From JBFLVU01 sp037444825 (GTDB taxonomy: Bacteria; Acidobacteriota; UBA4820; DSQY01): DNA of 64,000 nucleotides. A model generated the notes under the pieces. It searched no databases. It saw nothing but the letters and a program-made list of their open reading frames with translations, and was not told where the DNA came from. Made by a program: the position numbers and the translations under genes. This document shows positions 45,482-53,645 of this stretch, piece by piece. The stretch is taken from contig JBBILR010000005.1 of NCBI GenBank assembly GCA_037444825.1, positions 62,001 through 126,000 of the forward strand, in the 5' to 3' direction. How positions within the stretch are numbered: position 1 is the stretch's first letter; each line of letters opens with the position of its first letter.

Positions 45482-46054
45482 ATGAAGGAACGAGAGATCG
45501 CGGAATTGTTGGAGCCCTGGCTCCACCGGATCGGGGACGAGGACCTCCGGGAGAAGGTGGTGAAGACCTTCGCCCTCGCCCTTTCGAGGAGCGGGTACCG
45601 GCGAAAGGCGGACTTCGGGAAGATGCCCTTCACCCTTCTGGCCGACTGCCGGGGGATCACCTTCCTGGAGCACACCCTGGCGGTGACGGCGGGGGCCGTG
45701 GGGCTCGCCCAGGGCCAGGCCGCCCACTACCGGAAAATGCCCTACCCCGTGGACCTGGACCGCCTCATCGCCGCCGCCCTGCTTCACGACGTGGGGAAGA
45801 TCCTGGAGATCGAGCCCGACGGGAAGGGCGGCTACCGCAAGAGCCGGAGCGGCATGTGCCTCCGCCACCCCCTTTCGGGGCTGGCCCTGGCCGCCGAGGC
45901 GGGGCTCCCCGAGGAGGTCCTCAACGGCATCGGCTGCCACGCCCGGGAGGGGGAGGGGGCCCCCAAGACGGTGGAGACGATCCTCATCCACCAGGCGGAC
46001 TTCGCCACCTTCGACCCCCTGGTCCTGCTCCAGAAGGGGACGCTGATTCTTTGA
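45482..46054 (+). CDS. HD-domain phosphohydrolase-like protein
   Basis: A 190-residue protein with an HD-superfamily core: FLEHTLAV (first His), ALLHDVGKIL (HD pair) and a later HPLSGLALA His, then HQADFATFDP with the last Asp. HD proteins are metal-dependent phosphohydrolases acting on nucleotides or signalling molecules. Length and motif order fit stand-alone HDIG-type proteins; substrate unknown. GGGGAGA precedes the ATG at 45482. It has its own promoter candidate and is followed by an inverted-repeat element. Confidence 0.82.
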   Translation: MKEREIAELLEPWLHRIGDEDLREKVVKTFALALSRSGYRRKADFGKMPFTLLADCRGITFLEHTLAVTAGAVGLAQGQAAHYRKMPYPVDLDRLIAAALLHDVGKILEIEPDGKGGYRKSRSGMCLRHPLSGLALAAEAGLPEEVLNGIGCHAREGEGAPKTVETILIHQADFATFDPLVLLQKGTLIL

Positions 46055-46055
46055 A

Positions 46056-46099
46056 CCACGGAGCCCACGGAGGGTTCGTAGGGCTCCGTGCCCTCCGTG
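46056..46099. repeat. CACGGAG inverted-repeat element, copy 1
   Basis: Left arm with CACGGAG twice (46058-46064 and 46067-46073 region) and right arm with CTCCGTG twice (about 46084-46090 and 46093-46099), separated by TTCGTA. The two arms pair as 7+7 bp around a mismatched triplet. It starts 1 bp after the HD gene stop and lies before the aconitase-type gene. Related elements are in two later spacers. Confidence 0.75.
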
Positions 46100-46122
46100 A
46101 CGAGTCCTGTTGAGGGTTGACC

Positions 46123-47937
46123 ATGCCGATGACGATGGCCGAAAAGATCCTGGCCTCCCACGCGGGCCGCCCGCGGGTGACCCCCGGCGAGATCGTGGAG
46201 GTCTTTCTGGACGCCCGCGTGGCGAGGGACTTCGGCGGAGCCAACGTGGTCAAGAACCTACTGGACCACGGCCTCGGGGTGGACGACCCCTCGCGGACCT
46301 TCTTCACCTTCGACTGCAACCCCACGGGCTCCGACCAGAAGTACGCCGAGAACCAGCAGAAGTGCCGCCTCTTCGCCCGGCAGTGGGGTATCCGCGTCTT
46401 CGACATCGACGCCGGCATCGGGACCCACGTGGCCATCGACGAAGGGCTCGCCTGGCCCGGCTCCACCTTCGTCTCCACCGACTCCCACGCCAACATCCTG
46501 GGGGCCGTGGGCGCCTTCGGCCAGGGGATGGGGGACCAGGACATCGCCGCCGCCTGGGCCTACGGCAAGGTCTGGTTCGAGGTCCCGCCCACCGTCCGCC
46601 TCGAACTGGAGGGGGCCCCCGCGCCGGGGGCTTCCCCCAAGGACGTGGCCCTCGCCCTCCTCCGCCGCTTCGGCGCCTCGGGCTTCCTGGGGTGCGCCGT
46701 GGAGGTCCACGGCCCGTACGCCGAGGGGCTGTCCCTGGCCGGCCGGATCACCCTGGCCTCCCTCGCCACGGAGATGGGGGCCATCGCCCTGCTCTTCCCC
46801 CCCGACGAGGCCGTCATCGCCCACTGCCGGAAGGCCACGAAAAGGGGCGACTGGGAGCCGGTGTACCCCGACCCCGGCGCCGCCTACCTCCGCACCGAGC
46901 GGGTGTCGCTGACCGGCGTCGAGGCCATGGTCTCCCGGCCCGGCCACCCCGAGGACGCGGTGCCCATGGGGGAGGTCCGGGGGAGGAAGGTCGACTCCGT
47001 CTTCATCGGCTCCTGCACCAACGGCCGCTTCGAAGACCTCCAGGAGGCGGCGGGGGTGCTGAAGGGACGGAAGGTGGCCCCGGGGGTGGTCCTCAAGGTC
47101 GTCCCCGCCACCGACGGGATCTGGCGCAAGGCGTTGAAGGAGGGGCTCATCGAGGTCTTCAAGGAAGCGGGGGCGCTGGTCTCCAACGCCGGGTGCGGCG
47201 GCTGCGCCGCCGGACAGGTGGGCCAGAACGGCCCCGGCGAGGTCACCGTCTCCACGGGAAACCGCAACTTCCCCGGCAAGCAGGGCAAGGGTGAGGTCTA
47301 CCTCACGAGCCCCGCCGCCGCGGCGGCCTCGGCGGTGGCGGGCTTTCTCACCGACCCCGCCCACATCCCCGCCGAGCCGGCCGTGTGGGAGGCCCGGCCG
47401 CCGGACCAGACGGCCCCTTCCGCCGGCGAGGCCGCACCGCCCGCCGGGCCACCCAGGCCGCTGAAGGTCACGGGCCGCGTGTGGGTCATCGCCAGGGACA
47501 ACATCGACACCGACATGATCTTCCACAACCGCCACCTGGCCATCACGAAGGTCGAAGAGATGGGCCCGTACGCCTTCGGCAACCTCCCGGGCTGGGAGGA
47601 CTTCGCGAAGAAGGCCCGGCCCGGCGACATCGTGGTGGCCGGGGCCAACTTCGGCGCCGGCTCCTCGCGCCAGCAGGCGGTGGACTGCTTCAAGGCCCTG
47701 GGCATCGGCGCCCTGGTGGCCAAGTCCTTCGGGGCCATCTACCGGCGAAACGCCATCAACGCCGGCCTCCCCATCGTGGAGAGCAACCTGCTGGACAGCG
47801 GCCTCCAGGACGGGGAGGAAATCACCGTGGACTTCGTCCGGGGGGTCATCCGGCGGGCGGACGGGACGGAGGTCCCCGCCCGGCCGTGGCCGGAGGTTCA
47901 GGTCCAGACCTACCTGCGCGGCGGCCTGCTGGGGTAG
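46123..47937 (+). CDS. Aconitase/homoaconitase-family hydro-lyase, large and small domains fused
   Basis: A 604-residue iron-sulphur hydro-lyase built from a LeuC-like part (residues 1-430) and a LeuD-like swivel part (about 450-604). Cluster cysteines are in GSCTNGR (about 297) and GCGGC (about 356-359). The small-domain substrate loop is NRHLAIT, not the YLRM type of isopropylmalate isomerase, which argues for another substrate; aconitase activity is plausible next to isocitrate-type dehydrogenase and citrate lyase. Canonical AcnA/AcnB are much longer. ATG 46123 is chosen with GAGGG upstream; ATGs at 46129 and 46135 are alternatives. Confidence 0.87.
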   Translation: MPMTMAEKILASHAGRPRVTPGEIVEVFLDARVARDFGGANVVKNLLDHGLGVDDPSRTFFTFDCNPTGSDQKYAENQQKCRLFARQWGIRVFDIDAGIGTHVAIDEGLAWPGSTFVSTDSHANILGAVGAFGQGMGDQDIAAAWAYGKVWFEVPPTVRLELEGAPAPGASPKDVALALLRRFGASGFLGCAVEVHGPYAEGLSLAGRITLASLATEMGAIALLFPPDEAVIAHCRKATKRGDWEPVYPDPGAAYLRTERVSLTGVEAMVSRPGHPEDAVPMGEVRGRKVDSVFIGSCTNGRFEDLQEAAGVLKGRKVAPGVVLKVVPATDGIWRKALKEGLIEVFKEAGALVSNAGCGGCAAGQVGQNGPGEVTVSTGNRNFPGKQGKGEVYLTSPAAAAASAVAGFLTDPAHIPAEPAVWEARPPDQTAPSAGEAAPPAGPPRPLKVTGRVWVIARDNIDTDMIFHNRHLAITKVEEMGPYAFGNLPGWEDFAKKARPGDIVVAGANFGAGSSRQQAVDCFKALGIGALVAKSFGAIYRRNAINAGLPIVESNLLDSGLQDGEEITVDFVRGVIRRADGTEVPARPWPEVQVQTYLRGGLLG

Positions 47938-47960
47938 AGAATTTCGCGAGGGGACGGTGA

Positions 47961-48001
47961 GCGGTGCGAAGGAGCCTCTCTCCAAGGAAAATTCGCACCG
48001 C
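47961..48001 (+). promoter_or_regulatory. Inverted repeat in the leader of leuC
   Basis: GCGGTGCGAA (47961-47970) and TTCGCACCGC (47992-48001) form a 10-bp perfect stem around a 21-nt loop that itself contains a short GGAG/CTCC hairpin; outer CGCGAGG/CCTCGCG (47945-47951, 48001-48007) can extend pairing. It lies 40 bp before the leuC start. It may be an RNA element or an operator. No riboswitch class is recognised. Confidence 0.5.
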
Positions 48002-48040
48002 CTCGCGGCCTCCCGGTGAAAGGACGGGTCGAGGAAAAAC

Positions 48041-49303
48041 ATGGGCATGACGTTCGCGGAAAAGGTTCTGGCGAAGAAGGCGGGGCTTTCCGAGGTGGTG
48101 GCCGGCCAGATCGTGACGGTGAGGCCGGACCGCCTCCTCATGCACGACAACACCAGCGCCATCGTGGCCAAGGTGGCCGAGGACCTGAAGACCCACGGGC
48201 TCGTTTCGCAAGACCTCCCGGTCATCGCCATCGACCACGTGGTGCCCGCGGTGGACGAGAAGACGGCCCTGGGCCACGCGAAGATCCGCCAGTTCGTGAA
48301 GGACTTCGGCGTGAGGCACTTCTTCGACGTGGGGGAGGGGGTCTGCCACCAACTCATGGTGGAGAAGGGGCTCGCCCTTCCGGGCATGCTGGTCCTCGGC
48401 TCCGACAGCCACACGTGCACCTACGGTGCACTGGGCGCCTTCGCCACGGGCATCGACCGCACGGAGGCGGCGGTCCTCCTCCTCACGGGGGAGACGTGGC
48501 TGAGGGTCCCCGAGACCATCCAGGTGACGCTGAGGGGGGCCCTGCCCCCCCGCGTCACGGGCAAGGACCTGGTGCTGCGGATCATCGGCGACGTCGGCGC
48601 CGACGGGGCCAACTACCAGGCGGTGGAGTTCCACGGAGACCTGGGCGGCCTTTCCATGGACCACCGCCTCACCGTGGCCAACATGGGCATCGAGATGGGG
48701 GCCAAGATCGCCGTCTTCCCGGTGGACGCCGCCACCGAGGCCTACCTCCGGGAGCACGCGCCGGGGGCCTCGTGGGAGCCCGTGTGGGCGGACCCCGGCG
48801 CCTCCTACGGCCGCGGGCTGGCCTACGACCTCTCCTCCCTGGAGCCGGTGGTGGCGAAGCCCCACGCCGTGGACAACGTGGCGCCGGTGTCGTCGGTGGC
48901 GGGCCTTCCCGTGAACCAGGCCCTCCTGGGCACCTGCACCAACGGGCGGCTGAGCGACCTTCAAGCGGCGGCGGCCCTCCTCAAGGGGAAGCACGTCGCG
49001 GCCGGCGTGCGCCTTCTCGTCATCCCCGCCAGCCGGAGCGTCTTCCAGGCGGCCATCGCCGACGGGACCCTGGCCACGCTGGTGGAGGCCGGCGCCCTGG
49101 TGGCGCCGCCGGGGTGCGGGCCCTGTCTGGGCGCCCACCAGGGGCTCCTGGCCCCGGGAGAGCGCTGCATCTCCTCCTCCAACCGAAACTTCCAGGGGCG
49201 CATGGGCTCCAAGGAGGCCGAGGTCTTTCTCGGCAGCCCCCTCACCGTCGCCGCCAGCGCCCTCACCGGCGTGCTCACCGACCCGCGGGAGGTGATGCCA
49301 TGA
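48041..49303 (+). CDS. leuC: 3-isopropylmalate dehydratase-type large subunit
   Basis: A 420-residue LeuC-family protein of the short, archaeal-like class. Iron-sulphur ligands are in GTCTNGR (about 298) and GCGPCLG (about 359-363); DSHTCTYGALGAF near 128-140 is the conserved substrate/cluster region. This class includes isopropylmalate isomerase, homoaconitase, mesaconase and dimethylmaleate hydratase, so LeuC is a family label only. It overlaps leuD by ATGA and must pair with it. No leuA or leuB is adjacent apart from the dehydrogenase at 43.2 kb. Confidence 0.88.
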   Translation: MGMTFAEKVLAKKAGLSEVVAGQIVTVRPDRLLMHDNTSAIVAKVAEDLKTHGLVSQDLPVIAIDHVVPAVDEKTALGHAKIRQFVKDFGVRHFFDVGEGVCHQLMVEKGLALPGMLVLGSDSHTCTYGALGAFATGIDRTEAAVLLLTGETWLRVPETIQVTLRGALPPRVTGKDLVLRIIGDVGADGANYQAVEFHGDLGGLSMDHRLTVANMGIEMGAKIAVFPVDAATEAYLREHAPGASWEPVWADPGASYGRGLAYDLSSLEPVVAKPHAVDNVAPVSSVAGLPVNQALLGTCTNGRLSDLQAAAALLKGKHVAAGVRLLVIPASRSVFQAAIADGTLATLVEAGALVAPPGCGPCLGAHQGLLAPGERCISSSNRNFQGRMGSKEAEVFLGSPLTVAASALTGVLTDPREVMP

Positions 49304-49788
49304 ACGTCTTCCAGTACGGCGACGACGTCAACACGGACCTGCTGTTTCCGGGCAGGTACACTTACACCTGCAGCAAGGCGGAGGAGATCCTGCCCCACCT
49401 CCTGGAGGACCTGGACCCCTCCTTCGCGAAGCGGGTGCGGCCCGGCGACGTGATCCTCGCCGGAAAGAACTTCGGGTGCGGATCGAGCCGGGAGCAGCCG
49501 GCCCTGGGCCTCAAGGCGGCGGGGATCCAGGCGGTGGTGGCCAAATCCTTCGCCCGGATCTTCTTCCGGGCGGCCATCAACCAGGGGCTTTTGCTGGTGG
49601 CCTGCCCCGGGGCGGTGGAGGCCTATCGAGAGGGAGACGCGGTCTCGGTGGACGCCGCCGCGGGGGTGGTGACCGTGGGGGGACGGGCCTTCTCCTTCCC
49701 GGCCCTCCCTCCGGAGATTCTGGCCATCCGCGACGCCGGGGGGCTCCTTCCCTACGCCCGGAAGAGGCTGAAGGAAACGAAGAAATGA
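49300..49788 (+). CDS. leuD: 3-isopropylmalate dehydratase-type small subunit
   Basis: A 162-residue swivel-domain partner of LeuC, with DDVNTDLLFPGRY and the GKNFGCGSSREQ motif. The substrate-recognition loop after GR reads YTYT (residues 20-23). Isopropylmalate isomerases usually have YLRM or YLRT there, and the fused paralogue upstream has HLAI, so the two enzymes in this cluster should differ in substrate. GGGAGGTG site; ATGA coupling to leuC. Confidence 0.88.
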   Translation: MNVFQYGDDVNTDLLFPGRYTYTCSKAEEILPHLLEDLDPSFAKRVRPGDVILAGKNFGCGSSREQPALGLKAAGIQAVVAKSFARIFFRAAINQGLLLVACPGAVEAYREGDAVSVDAAAGVVTVGGRAFSFPALPPEILAIRDAGGLLPYARKRLKETKK

Positions 49789-49792
49789 TGGA

Positions 49793-49879
49793 CCGCAGAG
49801 GGCCCGGAGAGCACGGAGAGGGGTTGTGGGCGGAAGGGGAATGCCGTCCCTCTCCGCGAAGGCCTCCGTGGGCTCCGTG
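49793..49879. repeat. CACGGAG inverted-repeat element, copy 2
   Basis: CACGGAG at 49812-49818 faces CTCCGTG at 49864-49870 and 49873-49879, with flanking GGAGAG/CTCTCC pairing, in the 119-bp gap between leuD and the citrate-lyase genes. It shares the heptamers and general layout of copies at 46056 and 51138. The loop is longer and the arms less perfect. Confidence 0.7.
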
Positions 49880-49907
49880 ATTTCTGTGGTGGAACCCGGG
49901 GGCTGAA

Positions 49908-51122
49908 ATGACCAAATTCGCGGAAGCAGGACGCCGGGGCGAAAAGGTCCGCAGCGACTGCTGGGTAGAGGTCGAACCCAGAACGCGCGGCGGGCTGAAG
50001 CTCCATGTCACGACGAAGGTGGAGGCCATGTACGGCGAGGCCGTGCGGGCCGCGTGCGAGCGGGGCCTGCGCGCGCTGGGCGTGCGCCACGCCGTCGTCA
50101 CCGTGGAGGACCAGGGGGCCCTGGACTTTGTCCTCTTGGCCCGCCTCGAGGCCGCGGTGAAGCGGGCGGGCCTGGGGGAGGGCCGGGAGGTTCTTCCGGA
50201 TCCGTCTCCGGGGTTCCGCGCCGAGACGACGAGGGAGCGCTTCCGCCGCTCCCGCCTCTACCTGCCCGGGAACGAACCCAAGTTCTTCCTCAACGCCGCC
50301 CTCCACGAGCCCGACGGCGTGATCCTGGACCTCGAGGATTCGGTGGCCCCCCCCGAGAAGGACGCCGCCCGGATCCTCGTCCGGAACGCCTTGCGGGCCC
50401 TGGACTTCGGCGCGTGCGAGCGCATGGTGCGCGTCAACCAGGGGGAAACGGGGCTTCTCGACGTGGAGGCGGTGGTCCCCCAGAACGTCCACGTGATCCT
50501 GATCCCCAAGGTGGAGTCGGCGGAGCAGGTGCAGGCCGTGGACCGGAAGGCCGAGGCGGTGCGCAAGGCCGCGGGGCGGAAGAGCCCCGTGCTTCTCATG
50601 CCCATCGTCGAGAGCGCCCTGGGGTGCTTCCGGGCCCTGGAAATCGCCACGGCCAGCCCCAACGTGGTGGCCCTCACCATCGGGCTGGAGGACTACACCG
50701 CGGACATCGGAGCCCCGCGCACGCCGGAGGGCCGCGAGTCCCTCTGGGCCCGGCAGGTGGTGGTGAACGCGGCGAGGGCCGCCGGCGTCACGCCCATCGA
50801 CACGGTCTTTTCCGACGTCTCCGACACGGAGGGCCTCCGAAAGGCCTGCCTGGAGGCCAAGGGGCTGGGCTTCGAGGGAAAGGGGTGCATCCATCCCCGG
50901 CAGGTGCCCGTGGTCCACGAGGCCTTCGCGCCCACGGAGGAGGAGATCGGCAAGGCGAAGCTCGTCGTCCTGGCCTTCGAGGAGGCGGAGCGGAAAGGGC
51001 TGGGGGTGGTGGCCCTCGGCTCCAAGATGGTGGACCCGCCCGTGGTCAAGCGGGCCCTGCGCACCGTCCGCATGGCCGAGGCCCTGGGGCTGCTGCGCCC
51101 GGACTGGAGAAAAGAGAAATGA
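49908..51122 (+). CDS. citDE: Citrate lyase acyl-carrier (CitD) and beta (CitE) subunits fused in one chain
   Basis: Residues 1-90 match CitD: the prosthetic-group serine corresponds to Ser16 in VRSDCW, and the domain ends VTVEDQGALDFVLLARLEAA, like E. coli CitD. Residues 113-404 match CitE: RRSRLYLPGNEP, VILDLEDSVAP, LIPKVES and GLEDYTADIGA. CitE cleaves citryl-thioester to oxaloacetate and acetyl-thioester; CitD carries the acyl group on a phosphoribosyl-dephospho-CoA arm. Separate genes are the norm, so the fusion is notable. A citramalate lyase would have the same subunits. No citC, citX or citG is in the window. The ribosome site is weak. Confidence 0.9.
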   Translation: MTKFAEAGRRGEKVRSDCWVEVEPRTRGGLKLHVTTKVEAMYGEAVRAACERGLRALGVRHAVVTVEDQGALDFVLLARLEAAVKRAGLGEGREVLPDPSPGFRAETTRERFRRSRLYLPGNEPKFFLNAALHEPDGVILDLEDSVAPPEKDAARILVRNALRALDFGACERMVRVNQGETGLLDVEAVVPQNVHVILIPKVESAEQVQAVDRKAEAVRKAAGRKSPVLLMPIVESALGCFRALEIATASPNVVALTIGLEDYTADIGAPRTPEGRESLWARQVVVNAARAAGVTPIDTVFSDVSDTEGLRKACLEAKGLGFEGKGCIHPRQVPVVHEAFAPTEEEIGKAKLVVLAFEEAERKGLGVVALGSKMVDPPVVKRALRTVRMAEALGLLRPDWRKEK

Positions 51123-51137
51123 ATTCACCTCCGAGGG

Positions 51138-51177
51138 CACGGAGGTCACCGGGAAACGAGGGTGCTCCGTGACCTCC
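51138..51177. repeat. CACGGAG inverted-repeat element, copy 3
   Basis: CACGGAG (51138-51144) faces CTCCGTG (51165-51171), and GGAGGTCAC (51141-51149) faces GTGACCTCC (51169-51177). It fills most of the gap between citDE and citF and could form an RNA hairpin before citF. Confidence 0.7.
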
Positions 51178-51200
51178 TGGGCGAAGAGAGGGATCGAGCC

Positions 51201-52763
51201 ATGGCCAAGGTGGATCTGAAGAAGAACGCGCTGGGGCGGATGGTGCCGGCGGTGGTGAACGGCCGGAAACAGGTGCCCTATCGAGGCGTGGACGAATACG
51301 TGGCCACGGGCCGCAAGGCGGCTCCGCCCATCGCCAGCGCCGCGAACTACCCCGGGAACGGCGACAAACGGGTCAAGTCCCTGGAGGAGGCTCTGGAGCT
51401 TTGCGGCCTTCGGGACGGCATGACCCTCTCGACGCACCACCACTTCCGCAACGGGGACCTGGTGGCCAACCTCCTCTTCGACACGGCGGCGAGAATGGGG
51501 AAAAAGGACCTGATGTGGTTCCCCTCCGCCTCCTTCCCCTGCCACGAGCCCATCATCCGCCACCTGGAAAGGGGCGTGGTCCACCACATCGAGGGTTCCA
51601 TGAACGGCCCCCTGGGGGACTACTGCACCGACGGAAAGATGCGCGGCCTGGGCGTGTTGCGCTCCCACGGGGGGCGCTGGCAGGCCATCCAGGACGGAGA
51701 AGTCCACATTGACATCGCCGTCATCGCCGCGCCCTGCGCGGACCCCTTCGGCAACGCCAACGGCGTGAACGGCCCCGCCGCCTGCGGGTCCCTCAACTTC
51801 GCCCTGGCCGATTCGCTGTACGCCGACCGGGTGATCGTGGTCACCGACCACCTGGTGCCCTTCCCGTGCATTCCCTGGCAGATCCAGGGGAACCACGTGG
51901 ACGCCGTGGTGGAGGTGGACCGGGTGGGGGACCCGGCCAAGATCGTCTCGGGAACCACCGAGATCACGAGGAGCCCCGACCGCCTGCTGATCGCGGAGCT
52001 CACCGCCCGCTTCGTGCGCGACGCGGGGATCCTCCGCGACGGCTTCTCCTTCCAGGCGGGGGCTGGGGGCACGGCGCTGGCCTTCGCCATCTACCTCAAG
52101 GAAATGATGAAGAAGGCCGGGGTGAAGGCGCGCTTCGTCCGGGGGGGCTCCACGAAGTACCTCGTGGAGATGCTGAACGAGGGGCTCTGCGACTACATCC
52201 TCGACGGCCAGACCTTCGACCTGGACGCCGTGCGGAGCATGCGGGACAACCCCCGCCACGTGGCCACCAGCCCCTTCACCAGCTACAACTACCACGGCAA
52301 GGGCTTCTTCGGGACCTTCGTGGACGTGGTGGTCCTGGGGGCCACCGAGGTGGACGTGAACTTCCACGCCAACGTGGTGACCCACTCCGACGGCCGCCTC
52401 CTCCACGGCATCGGCGGCTGGCAGAACTGCCTCTTCGCCGGTTGCACTATCCTGGCCGTGCCGGCGGTGCGCGACCGGATCCCCGTCATCGTGGACGAGG
52501 TGACCACCCTCACCGGCCCCGGCGAACTCATCGACGTGGTGGTGACCGAGCGGGGCATCGCCGTGAACCCGAGGCGCCGCGACCTCCTCGAGGCGGTGAA
52601 GGGAAAGGGGCTTCCCCTCCGGGACCTCCGCGACATTCAGCGGGAGGTGTACGCCCTCTGCGGGGGGAGGCCCGCCCCTCCCCGGCGGAGCCGCACCCCC
52701 GTGGCCGTGGTCAAGTGGGTGGACGGCACGGTCCTGGACACCGTCTGGAAGGTGGAGCGGTAG
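51201..52763 (+). CDS. citF: Citrate lyase alpha subunit (citrate:acetyl-ACP transferase)
   Basis: Exchanges the acetyl group on the CitD carrier for citrate, giving citryl-ACP for CitE. The 520-residue length fits CitF (about 505-515). The CoA-transferase-type fold is supported by LSTHHHFRNGDLV near residue 74, FQAGAGGTALAFAIYLKEM and LLGATEVDVNFHANV-type segments characteristic of CitF. A citramalate-lyase alpha subunit would look the same. I choose ATG 51201, which gives the family-like N-terminus KNALGRMVP. It ends 15 bp from the convergent iron-sulphur gene. Confidence 0.92.
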   Translation: MAKVDLKKNALGRMVPAVVNGRKQVPYRGVDEYVATGRKAAPPIASAANYPGNGDKRVKSLEEALELCGLRDGMTLSTHHHFRNGDLVANLLFDTAARMGKKDLMWFPSASFPCHEPIIRHLERGVVHHIEGSMNGPLGDYCTDGKMRGLGVLRSHGGRWQAIQDGEVHIDIAVIAAPCADPFGNANGVNGPAACGSLNFALADSLYADRVIVVTDHLVPFPCIPWQIQGNHVDAVVEVDRVGDPAKIVSGTTEITRSPDRLLIAELTARFVRDAGILRDGFSFQAGAGGTALAFAIYLKEMMKKAGVKARFVRGGSTKYLVEMLNEGLCDYILDGQTFDLDAVRSMRDNPRHVATSPFTSYNYHGKGFFGTFVDVVVLGATEVDVNFHANVVTHSDGRLLHGIGGWQNCLFAGCTILAVPAVRDRIPVIVDEVTTLTGPGELIDVVVTERGIAVNPRRRDLLEAVKGKGLPLRDLRDIQREVYALCGGRPAPPRRSRTPVAVVKWVDGTVLDTVWKVER

Positions 52764-52778
52764 GGGGGGAAGGCCGGG

Positions 52779-53645
52779 CTAGGCCGGCCAGGGAAGGAGG
52801 ACCGGCGGGTCCTCCGCCCGCCGGGGGACCAGGGAGAGGGCCCCCTCGGGGCAGACGGTCCGGCAGAGGCCGCACCCGAAGCACCGGCGCGGATCCAGGG
52901 CGACCCCTCCCCGAGAGGCGTCGAAGGAAAGGGCGCCGAAGGCGCAACGCCCCACGCACTCCGCGCACCCCGCGCAGCGGTCGGGGTCCACCTCCATCCG
53001 GACCTCGGCGGGGCTCAGCACGTCCAGGCCGCCGGAGAGAAACCGGAGGGCCGCGCAGGTCTTTCCCTCGCAGTGGCACAGGCCGCCGATGAAGGGGCTC
53101 CGGAAGGTCCACACCGAATGGACCAGGCCCTGGCGGTCGAAGCGCTCGCAGAGCTCCAGGGCCTCCCGGGGGGAGAGGGTCTCCACGCCCTTCAGGTCGG
53201 CCCCGTCCAGTCGACCCTCCTCCAGGGACTCGAAGAGGACCTGCCGGCAGGTTTCGTCCCAGGTGCCGGGGGTGGTGGTGATGGCCATGCAGTAGGCCTC
53301 CCCCCGGCCGGTGGCCCCTTTCCGGCAGACGCAGGGGACCCGGGTGACGGAGGTGACCACCTCGGTGAAGAGGCGGCGGACCTCCTCCAGGGGCAGGACC
53401 TGGCCGTGGTGGTTCCGCCGGAGGTCCGCGGCGGTGTAGGCGTTCACCAGCCACCGCACCGCCCGGGGGGCCCGCTGGAAGGCCCGGATCTGCCGGTCGA
53501 AGCGGGGCGCCCCGTCCACCGTGGTCCGGACCACGTGCTTGAGCCGCCGCTTCACCCGGGGGTTCGACGCGAGCTCCCGGGAATAGTTTTTCGCCTGCAG
53601 GTACCAGACCTTCCCTTCCCCGTGCCGGTGGCAAAAGTCGCACAC
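52779..53645 (-). CDS. Iron-sulphur protein with C-terminal 2[4Fe-4S] ferredoxin domain
   Basis: A 288-residue protein. The C-terminus holds two cluster motifs, CAGCAECVGRC and CFGCGLCRTVC, typical of bacterial ferredoxins. The N-terminus has CDFCHRHGEGKVWYL and the middle has further cysteines (VPCVCRKG, GLCHCEG), which may bind another metal centre. I choose GTG 53645, so that the protein starts MCDFCH with GGAGG upstream; an in-frame ATG at 53741 would add an unconvincing tail. It probably transfers electrons or acts as a maturation factor; partner unknown. It faces the citrate-lyase operon. Confidence 0.82.
   Translation of the reverse strand: MCDFCHRHGEGKVWYLQAKNYSRELASNPRVKRRLKHVVRTTVDGAPRFDRQIRAFQRAPRAVRWLVNAYTAADLRRNHHGQVLPLEEVRRLFTEVVTSVTRVPCVCRKGATGRGEAYCMAITTTPGTWDETCRQVLFESLEEGRLDGADLKGVETLSPREALELCERFDRQGLVHSVWTFRSPFIGGLCHCEGKTCAALRFLSGGLDVLSPAEVRMEVDPDRCAGCAECVGRCAFGALSFDASRGGVALDPRRCFGCGLCRTVCPEGALSLVPRRAEDPPVLLPWPA

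Noticed and set aside
43205..49788. Leucine biosynthesis operon (leuB-leuC-leuD)
   Set aside because: No leuA, the dehydrogenase lacks LeuB-type selector residues, the small-subunit loop is not YLRM, and citrate-lyase genes are part of the cluster.
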